A DNA stretch of 64,000 bases, taken from contig JBBAAM010000004.1 in NCBI GenBank assembly GCA_041658245.1, positions 1 through 64,000 of the forward strand, in the 5' to 3' direction. The translations under genes and the position numbers were made by a program. The DNA is from Fen-1258 sp041658245 (GTDB lineage: Bacteria > Bacteroidota > Ignavibacteria > Ignavibacteriales > Melioribacteraceae). The notes under the pieces are model-generated. The model had not been told where the DNA came from. It saw only the letters and a program-made list of their open reading frames with translations, and did no database searches. Each line of letters starts with the position of its first letter. Within the stretch, counting starts at the first letter, position 1. Below are positions 12,801 through 18,640 of the stretch, one piece after another.

Positions 12801-15473
12801 ATTATAAGTGTTGATTGTTATGTTTGAATCGTTACTATATAATACCATCGATAATAAATTTGTTGAATTTCCCTCAGTAGAGCATAGTAAGTATGTATAG
12901 TTTCCTAAATTAGAAAAAGACTGAATCTCGTTATAATGCCCCGCAAGAAATGCAGAGAAACCGCTAGAATTTGTGCCTATCCCGCTTGATTCATTTCCAT
13001 CATTATAAATTCCTTGCCCAATCGCTTTTAAGGAATTTCCGTCATGATTTACGGTTTCGATTAAAGTATCGTATTCTGTTTTTGTTGGTAAATGCCAACC
13101 AATGGGACAGATACCTTGTGCGCCTGAAGCTGTATTATAAGCCATCGCTTCATTCCATTGGTACAATCCACCGTAAGTATCACAATTTGCGAGGTTATTA
13201 TCGTAACAATATTTTTCAATGGTGCCGTTATTGCTTGGGTTTGCACTTCCTTGTATCATCGTTCCAATATCAAGGTTTTCTTTTAACCAGGTTTGGGTGC
13301 CAATTGTTACAGTGTGATATGTTTTGCCCCCGTAAGTGATACTATCCATTCCATTAATTGTAAAAACATTATCACTTACATTTGAAGTTTCCGAATTATC
13401 GGCATCACTAACTTTTACTTTGCAGTTTGTTGCAGGTGTATTTGGTATCGTCCACGCATAACTGGCACTACTTGGCGGAGTACTCGCGATAATTATATTC
13501 CAATTTGTTCCGCTGTTGGTTGTGTATTCAAGTTTTACATTTGCAACATTTGTACTTACCCAAGTTATATTTTGTGTTGAACCGGCTTGCCAGGTTTCGG
13601 AGCCGTTGGGAGAGGTGAGAGTTATTGCTGATTGTTGTATTACTGCTTCTGAAAACCAACCCTCATGCCCTTCAACTTGATCATTTATTCCGTCTACTTG
13701 AGCATCATAAGCCGTCACTGCGATTGTATCTGTCAATGCAAATCCGTTAAGAGTATAACTTGTTACATTCCCAACATTAATTACATTTGCAAATGAATAA
13801 CCTGTTGGCGAACCATAGTAAATTTTATAACCAACAATATCACTTTCCTCATTAGGTGACCAAGTGATTTTTACACCTCCAGAAACTGAGGATTTAAAAA
13901 TCCTTTTGACCGGTAATAACGGAGCCGTGATATTTAAATTATTCAAAAAAGGTTGGTAATTAACAGTACCTTTGCTGGCGTCATCTTCAAAGTCGTATAT
14001 TCTTGAGGAGATGTTCGAAGTGCTTGCAGAGCCCCACCAGTTATTTGCACAAGTTAATGAAGTAGAAGAACCACCACTGAAAGACAAACTGTATGTAGTA
14101 GTATCTAAAAAATTATTTTGTGACACAGTGTTCCAATTTTCCAGTAATTGGATAGATGCATTTCCAATATTTCCGTAAAATGTATTCCCAATGATAGAAT
14201 TTGAAGATCCTGTATTAAACACACGTTGATCAATGCCGCCAGCATCATTACTAATAACCGAATTGTTATGAATTTTTGTGTTGGAGATATCAAATGTGTG
14301 GAAAATAATACCGTATTTATTTGCCCCGTTAAATCCATTTCCGCTGATTACATTGTTTTCAATAAGTACTTTCTTAACTGATACATGGCCAAAAATGCCA
14401 CAGTTAGAATTGTCGATTATCAGATTTCCAACAATTTGTGTCGAATCGCTGTTAGATGATACAAAGTAAATTCCAACTCCCTGATTTTTATATATTTTAT
14501 TGTCTAAGATTCTTGCAAATCCAGTGGGGCCAAAACCACCTTGCCCAATAGATATTCCAACGGGGTAATTTCTTTCAATCAAATTTGATTTAACAATAAC
14601 TTCATCTTGGTTATTACTGATTTTAATTCCGCCGCCGTCTCCCTGGTAACCGGCTGTTCCATTATTGGCATAAATTTGATTGTCAGATATTTCAACTAGA
14701 GCTGTATTTTGTGAAACTCGGATACCCCCAACTCCTACGTCATTTCCATTGGATGTATTTGAATAAACAGAATTACCCGAAATCAATGTGTAATTGATTG
14801 TTGCCCTAATGTCAATTCCTGATGCTATTTGGTATGCTTGATTATTATAAATAATGTTGTTTAATATGTTACCATTTCCACCAGAGATGTAGATTCCTCC
14901 ACCATTTGAGCTATATTCATTTCCTGTGCGAATATTATCTCTTAGAACACTATTTAATATTTTTATATTATTTGGATTGATTGCATAGATAGCTGTTCCC
15001 AGGTTACTCTTTACCAAACAATTTTTAATTAAAGGAGTTGAGTTATCACAATATATCGCACGATTTAATGAAGCACCGGAATATTCTATTTGAGAATATT
15101 GCAAAACTGAACCTGAGATATAATTATTATCGGCATCAGTGATGGCATCTTTCGATGAATTTGTAAAAAATAAATAAGTCCAATCTCCTGGTTGAGGGGA
15201 GGCCACATTTGAAGTAAATAGAATATTCTGCGTTGCTGTCCCCAAAGCTATCAGGGTACCGTCAATTTTAATCCCTTTCGCTGCATTAAATTTTACTACA
15301 ACTCCAGCTTCGATAATTAAAGTTGAAGTTGAATCAACTATTACACTATTTGTAACAATATATGGACTTCCTGCGAGTGTCCATGTTGTATTAGATGAAA
15401 TAATACCACTAACATTTGTTTGGCTCCAAATAGCCAAATGAAATAAGGCAATTAATGTAATTATTTTTTTCAC
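894..15473 (-). CDS. Giant multidomain secreted protein with T9SS tail (4859 aa)
   Basis: A probable signal peptide (MKKIITLIALFHLAIWSQ) is followed by, in approximate residue order: right-handed beta-helix (20-530); FN3-like (545-620); Ig-like SPNG[GS]E...ITW modules, 17 in all, spread to about 4100; FISUMP domains (Fibrobacter major paralogous, SITYGGKTYHTVTIGTQTW type) near 708-903, 2286-2483, 2578-2778 and 2875-3065; two-component-propeller repeats KWIGT..GLAKFDGTNW (1001-1298); FN3 (1398-1490); second beta-helix with a choice-of-anchor-Q-like NPDMGAYE end (1491-1800); Ycf48/BNR-like propeller (1895-2195); three choice-of-anchor-D/ASH-like domains (4113-4435); and a type A T9SS sorting domain (4765-4859, YQNFPNPFNP) ending KKMMLLK. 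It is expected to be exported to the outer surface. Adhesin or surface scaffold is inference; no catalytic site is obvious. The modules are nearly identical at DNA level, so length may vary by recombination. No partner gene is adjacent. Confidence 0.93.
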   Translation of the reverse strand: MKKIITLIALFHLAIWSQTNVSGIISSNTTWTLAGSPYIVTNSVIVDSTSTLIIEAGVVVKFNAAKGIKIDGTLIALGTATQNILFTSNVASPQPGDWTYLFFTNSSKDAITDADNNYISGSVLQYSQIEYSGASLNRAIYCDNSTPLIKNCLVKSNLGTAIYAINPNNIKILNSVLRDNIRTGNEYSSNGGGIYISGGNGNILNNIIYNNQAYQIASGIDIRATINYTLISGNSVYSNTSNGNDVGVGGIRVSQNTALVEISDNQIYANNGTAGYQGDGGGIKISNNQDEVIVKSNLIERNYPVGISIGQGGFGPTGFARILDNKIYKNQGVGIYFVSSNSDSTQIVGNLIIDNSNCGIFGHVSVKKVLIENNVISGNGFNGANKYGIIFHTFDISNTKIHNNSVISNDAGGIDQRVFNTGSSNSIIGNTFYGNIGNASIQLLENWNTVSQNNFLDTTTYSLSFSGGSSTSLTCANNWWGSASTSNISSRIYDFEDDASKGTVNYQPFLNNLNITAPLLPVKRIFKSSVSGGVKITWSPNEESDIVGYKIYYGSPTGYSFANVINVGNVTSYTLNGFALTDTIAVTAYDAQVDGINDQVEGHEGWFSEAVIQQSAITLTSPNGSETWQAGSTQNITWVSTNVANVKLEYTTNSGTNWNIIIASTPPSSASYAWTIPNTPATNCKVKVSDADNSETSNVSDNVFTINGMDSITYGGKTYHTVTIGTQTWLKENLDIGTMIQGSANPSNNGTIEKYCYDNNLANCDTYGGLYQWNEAMAYNTASGAQGICPIGWHLPTKTEYDTLIETVNHDGNSLKAIGQGIYNDGNESSGIGTNSSGFSAFLAGHYNEIQSFSNLGNYTYLLCSTEGNSTNLLSMVLYSNDSNITINTYNKAIGTNVRCLKNESSTALLQITSPNGSEIWQAGSTQNITWASTGITNVKLEYTTDDGTNWTTVIASTPASSGSYAWTVTNTPSTLCKVRATDATNAALFDVSDTTFTISDGNWTVYNTTNSSLPHNSIKTIAVDNAGIKWIGTENGLAKYDGTNWTVYTTANSSLPYNYVSSIAIDGAGNKWIGTFSRYLAKFDNVNWTVYNTNDWGLPIGAIQAIAIDAAGNKWIGTSEGLAKFDGTTGTIYTTSNSGLPYKAVQSIAIDEQGNKWIGTLDSGLVKFDGTNWTVYKTTNSQIPNNQVHAIAISRYGNKWLGTTGGFAKFDGTNWNVYDRTADYLDNWVFTTAIDNSGNKWTGSLGGVGLFDGTNWTSYRTTNSGLSDSRINAIAIDASANKWFGTNAGGVAVLKSGTTISKALALQAPNGSESWQANASKNITWSSTNVSNIKLEYSTNNGTNWTIIIASTSAGSGSYAWTIPGVSSTNCKVRISDATNSDLTDMSDNVFTIIKIIASPQNLTASSGSKQVTLNWKRNSEADLRVYRIYGGTSANPTNKVDSVSYTDTTKTIFNLTNGTVYYYRITAVDSTGNESGYSNEVSATPAPKTYTVKTDGSGNFNSIQAAIDAAKNEDTIVVYNGTYYENINFSGKAIIVRSASGSLNTTINGNQAGSCVRFISGETSSSIIDGFTITNGSGTLVSGIQRFGGGIYCYNGSNPTIKNCIITGNSASAGSGGGIECWYASATIENCIIKNNSNHGIANAFGNGVLVINCLIYGNYGNDNGGGIKTGGGSSPTIINSTIVKNDSYFHTNSGIYAISGGTVINSIVRDNTGIDATIAQGATSVTYSNIDGGFTGTGNIDVDPLFVDPVNNNYHLTNISPCIGAATSPNAPLKDIEGNPRPNPSGSNPDMGAYENSLANPNSPITLIAPNGGESFTAGTIDTIKWTSTNIANVKLEYTTNSGTDWTTIIASTPASSGSYAWILPYSLITNCKVRVLDTNAPTIFDESDNSFEIVIEYFGSWSEKAHPYITGQFTAIDFVNSNVGYLSGTNIGPEEYLLFKTTSGGQSWVGLNQNVMTVGNYRSISFINNNLGYVGCVSGTIKTIDGGTTWEFVNIPYRWGEKIYFIDSLNGWVAKETGIQRTTDGGNTWLLRSLPSNITEFCFVDKFYGWALCEFDKIYNTTDGGLTWNGQFQHTSKGALHSLHFVDRIHGWAIVNKTDSITGILYKTVNGGQSWEKINLPDFQWKSIRFLNADTGWVVGSLGKILYSSNGGRKWVEQITNSTDYIHSLSIEGNNIWALGAKSILKYDIPISSTITLSSPNGGESFVAGTVDTIKWISTSVTNVKLEYTTNSGTDWATIIASTPASSGSYAWTIPNTPSTQCKVKISDVDNSSIADTSDNIFSISIESITYGGKIYHIIRIGTQTWLKENLDIGTMIDSLTNPSNNGTIEKYCYGNNPSNCTTYGGLYQWNEAMAYSTTSGTQGICPTGWHVPTQSEFSQSEFGTLATSVGNDGNALKAVGQGTGSGAGTNTSGFSAMLAGGRQSNRFYNLGVSTSIWGSQESGATGAYGMYMGWDHNDIILINFAKNFGFSVRCLKDETPTASLQIISPNGGESFVAGTVDTIKWISTNVANVKLEYTTNSGTDWATIIANIPANSGSYAWLIPTISSTNCRTRISDVTNSLLADTSDNVFSINYVNGYDSITYAGKIYHTVKIGNQTWLQENLDIGTMIQTNTASSDNGTIEKYCYDNNPTNCDIYGGLYKWNESLAYSTTPGVQGICPTGWHVPTKVEFETLRTEVSNDGNALKAIGQGSGNSAGTNTSGFSGLLGGYRYVDGIFYNMGNFTYYWSSTEYNISNTYTLGLSNIDSNILLAGSGKDYGGFSVRCLKNEIPIASIQITSPNGGESFTAGTVDTINWTSSNITNVKLEYTTNSGTNWATIIASTPASSGSYAWLIPTVSSTNCKTRISDVTNSLLADTSDNIFSINYVNGYDSITYAGKIYHTVKIGNQTWLKENLDIGTMIDSLTNASNDGTIEKYCYNNSPTNCDTYGGLYQWNEAMAYSTFPGTQGICPTGWHIPTQGEFNTLASLSNYNGNVLKTVGQGTGIGVGTNTSGFSALLAGYRNYNGFFDILVSGTYFWSSTQITTTNAFVMYLWVNDRFIYVDDNHKGNGFSIRCLKDESPTAILQLTSPNGGENFVAGTVDTIKWTSTSVTNVKLEYTTNSGTDWATIIASTPASSGSYAWTIPNTPSTQCKVKISDVDNASVFDTSGIFTIAAPVQKITVTSPNGGERWKGNSSQQITWGVGSGKQSAVGSSQSAVLSRQSAVGNGQKGLVSGEEIGFSKKLKVESGKLSLNTENRELTTLNQELSTNNSIENVRIDYSTDNGTSWTTIVSTIPASQSNYSWIVPGVNSQNCKIRVVDHADTTVADTSNAVFEIYSPQITVTSPNGGESWQAGSSHAITWTQTNVDTVKIAYTTNQGSGWIPITEKPASAGTYTWVVPSTISATCKVRISDKSDSTFADSSNAVFAITSIPVVQILVSSPNGGENWKVGESHNITWTSSNVDTVKLEFSTNNGGIWLTVKDSVKASLGTLAWTIPNTPSTQCKVRISDFKNSSVGDSSNAIFTIELVVQKSIAVTSPNGGESWKVGSTQSITWTSSNVNKFKLEYTTNNGTAWQVVGYSSSSPYSWVIPNTASVQCKVRISDSTNAAVWDTSKAVFTIYKPSITVVYPNGGEELQVGANVTIAWQSSNVANVAVEYSTTNKRTWNTVSSSVAASNQSLSWTVPDSISDSCFIRIKDVSDNTIADTSNAKFIIIAASPASLTLTSPVGNEQWRMETKHFITWTKNKVTTVKIEFSSNDGSSWSNLTSSAVADSGKYEWTVPNTASSVCRIKISDANNSQLFSVSPLPFTIYYAEIIVTAPNGGEEWLVSETKAISWTSTGVNKVKVELSTDNGANWTVQKDSATASMGTATWVVPNLPSADCKIKLSDAHDLTVFDVSDQVFTIKGFPKIQVLSPKASDVWEIGTTKAITWYRENIEQVKIELSTNSGGTWMNIASSVQASDQSYPWDVQNYPSQICLIRISDVVNPSFGDTSDVFSIVTKVKPVVLTPNGGEKLTLGEAYDITWKLGSGKLIAPKAPSHKSSSSKGNGETLDGAAETSNIRIQLSTDDGISWATINNQISVDSAKYTWTVSGEPSSKCFIKIVDINDAASFDLSDSAFVILDNKFPNILVSTNSLDFGNIYKDSTEEKQINITNTGTADLQIQSTSFYQTSSAYNVTTFNQTIKPDSTREVLISFKPTEIISYTDTLYVYHNAAGSLVKIALTGSGIEVPKPIIKIAVTSVTFDTTYIGSNNQKTITIVNEGTADLFITNISANKSVFSTTETSFTVGAGLQHLLTLNFTPTSDSSYSGTLTIQHNAAGSPSQISLMGKGQKHVPNIVLSSKEMNFGVITVYTQTEASFSINNSGTADLVVTNIHSSNSVFTTVETNFMVAPNSSQEVHLKFTPLAATQYTGTLTISHNTGSGVTTLSMNGAGYPVDVIVTRTITFGDISLSGNYRMVGLPGNSNIPITQTVSGSQKTDWNAFFDNGIISANQSDYLKEYDGSSKYTFKPGNGFWIVSKNGLTVSANVQPVPLATDSTYSIPLQANWNIISNPFEKSTSWTKIKQLNGLTTHPLYKWNGQTYDQVSEMTTYEGFYFYNTPGLMSLKIPYDASGTLKKFFKEKEVYQLGEKGFSIDCKQRGVERSSVYAGFNTKASNDADDYDYFMPPADFGEVTLVLQNDSLSTDYKKLIVEQRKEIGEGTQFDFTAKNLSKEAVQLTVNGIEFFPESETYLLDKQYNKFTNLKEKNMFSLPQQMGKRSYALLVGSPAFIQERKAVIIPTEYLLYQNFPNPFNPATTIAFGLPKESNVTLTLYNMLGEVVLRDELGSKTSGYHEMLLDLSSKTSGVYFYSIQANALDGSKNFREVKKMMLLK
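5700..5940 (-). repeat. Intergenic-type tandem repeat inserted in frame in the giant gene
   Basis: Within the ninth Ig-like module the coding sequence is interrupted by about 70 codons of low-complexity DNA. Bases 5840-5897 repeat a GCCGACT-type 7-mer, and 5710-5800 repeats CTTTCAACTTT-type motifs. The encoded peptide (QSAVGSSQSAVLSRQSAVG..., then KLKVESGKLSLNTENREL) is unlike anything else in the protein. It separates strand QITWGVGS from strand NVRIDYSTDNG, which are contiguous in the other modules. A related tract occurs in noncoding DNA at 18806-18832. The insertion keeps the reading frame. Confidence 0.8.
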
Positions 15474-15538
15474 ATTTCCTCCATTATTAAATACTGCATC
15501 ATAAACAACTTCCGTTTTTAATTTTTTGCATGTCTTTT

Positions 15539-15599
15539 AGAGATACCATCCCTTGCGGTTGCATTACTATTTTACTTTCCTTAAAGGGATGGTATCTCT
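15539..15599. repeat. REP-like palindrome, long-loop form (copy A)
   Basis: The arms AGAGATACCATCCCTT (15539-15554) and AAGGGATGGTATCTCT (15584-15599) are perfectly complementary and enclose a 29-nt loop. Together with the dispersed element at 15653 this is all I see in the 333-bp stretch between the giant gene and the MNT gene, apart from a doubtful 23-codon frame at 15743-15814. A nearly identical copy including the loop lies at 16349. Confidence 0.85.
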
Positions 15600-15652
15600 G
15601 TTCTCTGTTTTTAATTTTCAAATTATCGAAATAATAAACACTGTTTACTTTT

Positions 15653-15730
15653 CTTTGTGCCTTGGTGTCTTAGTGGCAGTTCTTTTTTCGCCACAGATCC
15701 GCCGCCGGCGGAACGGAGACACTAAGTGTG
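15653..15730. repeat. Dispersed 'CTTGGTGTCTTAGTGGC' inverted element (copy 1)
   Basis: The left arm contains CTTGGTGTCTTAGTGGC and the right part contains GCCACAG and GACACTAAG, giving an imperfect long inverted repeat. A GC-rich palindrome (TCCGCCGCCGGCGGA) is embedded in this copy. Related copies are at 16195-16260 and 18641-18709, always in noncoding DNA. Confidence 0.7.
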
Positions 15731-15806
15731 TTATTAAGCCAATTATGAGCCAACTGAGCCAACTATGAGCCAACTAATTTTAATAGATAATACATTGATG
15801 ATCTCA

Positions 15807-16100
15807 TTAGACATAAATAACTTCCTTTTCAATTCTATCAACCAGCGATTTTCGCATCTTGCTGTGCTTTCTAACTAAATCTACTTTTTTGCCTAAAACT
15901 TTTTCAAGTAAAATAAGTGTTCCGGCAAAACTGCTAAAGTCCGGTTCTGAAGTTTCGATGATAATATCAATGTCACTATCGTTCTTCTGTTCGTTACGAG
16001 CAAAAGAGCCAAAAAGTCCTATCCGTTTCAAACCATATTCTTCAATAAGCGTAGGTTTAATCTGCTGCAATTTATTTAGCACTTCATCTTTTGTATTCAT
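15807..16100 (-). CDS. MNT-type nucleotidyltransferase (orphan antitoxin-like)
   Basis: This 97-aa protein has the minimal nucleotidyltransferase signature GLFGSFARNEQKNDSDIDI at residues 28-46 (GSFAR then D-x-D) followed by VDLV, typical of MntA-like proteins (DNA polymerase beta superfamily). Family members usually pair with a HEPN protein as type VII toxin-antitoxin modules, where the MNT protein AMPylates and silences the HEPN RNase. AAGGAA lies upstream of the ATG. The next frame on the strand starts overlapping the MNT stop (ATG at 15814) but ends after 23 codons inside a tandem repeat, so no intact HEPN partner follows. The gene may be a remnant of a broken module, or may act alone. 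Confidence 0.8.
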   Translation of the reverse strand: MNTKDEVLNKLQQIKPTLIEEYGLKRIGLFGSFARNEQKNDSDIDIIIETSEPDFSSFAGTLILLEKVLGKKVDLVRKHSKMRKSLVDRIEKEVIYV

Positions 16101-16194
16101 AATATTTAAATTCCTTATAATTTTCTTGCAAATTACTTATTTAATTTTTGAGATACCTTCTGTTAAATAGAGAGTATCATTATTCTCGGTTTTA

Positions 16195-16260
16195 CACTTT
16201 GTGGCTTGGTGTCTTAGTGGCAATTATTTTTTTCCGCCACAGAGGCACTGAGACACTAAG
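16195..16260. repeat. Dispersed 'CTTGGTGTCTTAGTGGC' inverted element (copy 2)
   Basis: GGCTTGGTGTCTTAGTGGC followed by GCCACAGAGGCACTGAGACACTAAG forms an imperfect inverted repeat. With the two palindromes at 16349 and 16425 it fills most of the 369-bp gap between the MNT gene and the transposase pseudogene; I see no gene there. Confidence 0.7.
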
Positions 16261-16348
16261 ATTTTTTTCTTTTATCAAACGCATTACCCTAAAGGATAAT
16301 GCTGCACGAACAAAGCATCTTAAAAGATGCTGGTTAGTTTCTTGTTTT

Positions 16349-16409
16349 AGAGATACCATCCCTTGCGGCGGCATTACCATTTTGCTTTCCTTAAAGGGAT
16401 GGTATCTCT
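16349..16409. repeat. REP-like palindrome, long-loop form (copy B)
   Basis: It has the same 16-nt arms as the copy at 15539 and a nearly identical 29-nt loop, differing at only a few positions. Shared loop sequence shows that the two copies derive from one element rather than arising independently. Confidence 0.85.
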
Positions 16410-16424
16410 GCTCGCTGTTTTTTT

Positions 16425-16457
16425 AGAGCCACCATCCCTTAGAGGGATGGTAGCTCT
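16425..16457. repeat. REP-like palindrome variant (copy C)
   Basis: AGAGCCACCATCCCT and AGGGATGGTAGCTCT form a short-loop palindrome followed by a run of T on the plus strand. This is the GCTACC/GGTAGC subtype also seen at 17136. Confidence 0.8.
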
Positions 16458-16583
16458 TTTTTGCATTCATTACTCCAAAGTTAAATGCTCAATATCAGTA
16501 CTCATTTTAGTTTGGTTATGAAACTCTAAGAAATTCTTCCTGTTTCCGAAAAAAGAAATAAGGTCATCAACTTTTACTAGTCC

Positions 16584-16616
16584 AGAGATACCATCCCTTG
16601 AAGGGATGGTATCTCT
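16584..16616. repeat. REP-like palindrome inside RAYT gene (copy D)
   Basis: AGAGATACCATCCCTT-G-AAGGGATGGTATCTCT is a perfect 33-bp palindrome with a one-base centre. It adds exactly 11 codons to the transposase frame (RDTIPSRDGIS) between the WKYSSFNTI and LVKVDDLISFFG segments. Confidence 0.9.
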
Positions 16617-16859
16617 AATCGTATTAAATGAACTATATTTCCAAAGACTCAAATCATTTACGTAACCGTGGTGAAACGGATTCTTATGGATATAATATGT
16701 TAACCATTGCAAATAATTTTCATCTTTCACCATCAACCTTTTATATCGTTTCTGGAAAAGACTTCCTGTTCTTTTAACGTCTTTGTTTATTGCCTGTGAA
16801 AATGATTGCAGCATCCTTCTCAATTTGTTTTCGAGAATAACTTCATAATAATAATCACT

Positions 16860-16910
16860 AGAGATACCATCCCTTTGAGGGATGGTATCTCTCTGAAGGA
16901 TGGTATCACT
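16860..16910. repeat. REP-like palindrome plus half copy inside RAYT gene (copy E)
   Basis: A full palindrome at 16860-16892 is followed by a half copy GAAGGATGGTATCACT (16895-16910). Together they encode DTILQRDTIPQRDGIS in the transposase frame, between the HUH strand region and the YYYEVILENKLRRML helix. Confidence 0.9.
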
Positions 16911-17135
16911 TTCATTTCCCTTGGTTTTAACTAGAAAATGAAAATGATTTGGGAGCAAGCAATAAGCGTAAACTTCCAAGACACTACCAAGGTATTCTTT
17001 CCATTTTTTTAGAAATTAGCTATAATGCTTTTCCGTAAAAAATATATCGCCCGAATTGTTCCCTCTATTATAAATGTGGTAGAAGGTATCGGGATAAAAC
17101 GGAATATGGTAATCAATTCTTTTCAAGTACGCCTC

Positions 17136-17168
17136 AGAGCTACCATCCCTGCAAGGGATGGTAGCTCT
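17136..17168. repeat. REP-like palindrome 5' of RAYT (copy F)
   Basis: AGAGCTACCATCCCT-GCA-AGGGATGGTAGCTCT lies between the caspase-like gene stop and the transposase start. Because it is palindromic and directly follows the caspase-like gene on the minus strand, it could also shield or terminate that transcript. Confidence 0.85.
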
Positions 17169-17176
17169 TTCCTTTC

Positions 17177-18571
17177 TCATCTCTTCTTAACAAAAATGAA
17201 CTGTCCCCCTTCATCACCGATATTCTTTATCGGTTGGAAGATGGGGGTTTGTTCCGAGTTATTCGCTACGGGAATTTGCAGTTCGTTAAATAATTGTCCC
17301 GCAGTAAAATATTGGGATTCATTTTCTCTTAAACTTTTTAACAAATAGTAGGTAAACACAGAATGTCCGTCCCGTCCGCCATCCATAACGGGTTCATTCC
17401 CGCCCGAAGTTAAAGCGCAGCGTGAAGCTCTCCGGTAAACTTCTTTAAAGTATCTATCTGAATTCTCAAACGGCAATTCTTCTGTTCTTCCTCGTAAAAT
17501 ATCTCCGCTGAAACAAGCATCTGAAATTAACAAAGTATGGCGCGAACGGATTCCATTTAAATAGGTTTGTAGATCAGGATTGGAAATATATCCGCTTGTG
17601 GATTTTGAGGTCGCATTTGCTGGGACCCAATATCCTTTATTATACTGCTGATTAAACTCTCCATGACCTGAATAATAGATAAGTACATTGTCGTCTTTTG
17701 CGGATTTGTTTGCAAGCGCTTCAAGTTTTTGAATGATGTTATCACGTGAAGCTTCTTCATTGTAGAGCGTTATTATTTCATCAAAACGATAATCAGTTCT
17801 TAAGACATCCGAAACTGTTTTAGCGTCATTAACTGCATTATTAAGATTGGGCCAATCTCCTTTGTAATTATCAATTCCTATCACTAAGGCATAATATTTT
17901 CCAACGGTCACTAATTCTTCAGATTGACGGGTAATATAAAATGTATCTACGGCGGAATTAAACTTAGTATCAAGAGCTTTTACGATGAGCATATTATCGC
18001 CCATCGCCAAATTCATATTAATGGAAAAATCTCCATTCGGCTGAACAATAGCTCTTCTTTCATTTACAGTGATCTCATAAATTCCGCTCTCGTCGTAAGC
18101 ATTCCCTTTAATTGAAATGACTTCACTTTTCTTGATTATTTTAATTCCACGGGAAACTGCAGGCTCCAAAATTGCAAGCACAGGAGGATAAGCGTCTGTC
18201 TTGCACATTACTTTTACAATCGACTTTGAAGTCAATCCATTTATGTCTTTTGCTGAAACCATTATTTCATTCAGTCCATCTGACAAAACCACATTTGCGA
18301 AAAACATTCCGCTGCTTAACAGCGTAGCTTTTTGGGAGTTGATTAGTATCTCTGAAATTCCAACTTCACTTTCCGCGGTTCCTCTAATAGTTATCATTCC
18401 TTCGTGGTGGACATAATCTTTTGCAGCAACAAATTTAGGCTCAACGATTGCGATCTTTGGTGGTGTTTGTTTCTTTGCTACCAGACTTCCGGTTTGCGTT
18501 GTTCCGGTTATCTGTGCAACAAGCGACACACACAAACTTGATAAAACAAAAAGTAACAATGTTTTTTTCAT
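17177..18571 (-). CDS. Secreted caspase-like (C14) cysteine protease
   Basis: I place the start at ATG 18571, preceded by AAGGAGATCGTT; the frame is open further upstream but lacks a ribosome site. The product is 464 aa: signal peptide 1-20 (KKTLLLFVLSSLCVSLVAQ), two Ig-like/Big-type repeats at about 38-125 and 128-215, and a caspase-fold domain at about 225-460. The catalytic dyad is visible as SGHGE (His303) and SDACFSG (Cys353), with YYALVIGIDNY at the first strand. Family members cleave after basic or acidic residues; specificity here is unknown. It is exported, so it acts in the periplasm or at the surface. It is the last gene of the co-directional group with the CHASE2, FecR-like and papain-like genes, which suggests a role as effector. 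Confidence 0.9.
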   Translation of the reverse strand: MKKTLLLFVLSSLCVSLVAQITGTTQTGSLVAKKQTPPKIAIVEPKFVAAKDYVHHEGMITIRGTAESEVGISEILINSQKATLLSSGMFFANVVLSDGLNEIMVSAKDINGLTSKSIVKVMCKTDAYPPVLAILEPAVSRGIKIIKKSEVISIKGNAYDESGIYEITVNERRAIVQPNGDFSINMNLAMGDNMLIVKALDTKFNSAVDTFYITRQSEELVTVGKYYALVIGIDNYKGDWPNLNNAVNDAKTVSDVLRTDYRFDEIITLYNEEASRDNIIQKLEALANKSAKDDNVLIYYSGHGEFNQQYNKGYWVPANATSKSTSGYISNPDLQTYLNGIRSRHTLLISDACFSGDILRGRTEELPFENSDRYFKEVYRRASRCALTSGGNEPVMDGGRDGHSVFTYYLLKSLRENESQYFTAGQLFNELQIPVANNSEQTPIFQPIKNIGDEGGQFIFVKKR

Positions 18572-18640
18572 AACGATCTCCTTAATAATAATTTCATAAT
18601 TCACAGCCTGGTACAGCCAGAGCAAAAAAGTTTTCTTCCT

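Larger units (their letters stand above)
16470..17126 (-). pseudogene. REP-associated tyrosine transposase (RAYT), interrupted by a stop
   Basis: Reading from TTG at 17126 gives an N-terminus MKRIDYHIPFYPDTFYHIYN then RGNNSGDIFF, characteristic of IS200-like Y1/TnpA_REP transposases. The frame meets TAA at 17018-17016, then continues without shift as FLKKWKEYLGSVLEVYAYCL and on to LPNHFHFLV (HUH motif) and TYYIHKNP (catalytic Tyr region) up to the natural stop at 16470. Thus a single ochre codon splits an otherwise complete 218-residue frame. A TTG downstream (16979) could restart translation, but would lose the N-terminal strand. Two REP palindromes (16584, 16860) are embedded in frame in the coding sequence, encoding RDTIPSRDGIS-like peptides, and a third (17136) abuts the start. 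RAYTs mobilise or process REP sequences, which fits the local palindromes. Confidence 0.85.

Noticed and set aside
12971..13339. 122-codon plus-strand frame, repeated in related form at 6584, 8342 and similar sites
   Set aside because: These are shadows of the FISUMP domains in the giant gene and recur only because the domains recur.
15743..15814. 23-codon frame overlapping the MNT stop as a HEPN toxin
   Set aside because: Far too short for a HEPN domain and ends in a tandem repeat; kept only as a possible remnant.
16584..17168. CRISPR-like array of 33-bp repeats
   Set aside because: The repeats are perfect palindromes, spacing is irregular (about 240-280 bp), they lie inside a coding frame, and there are no cas genes.
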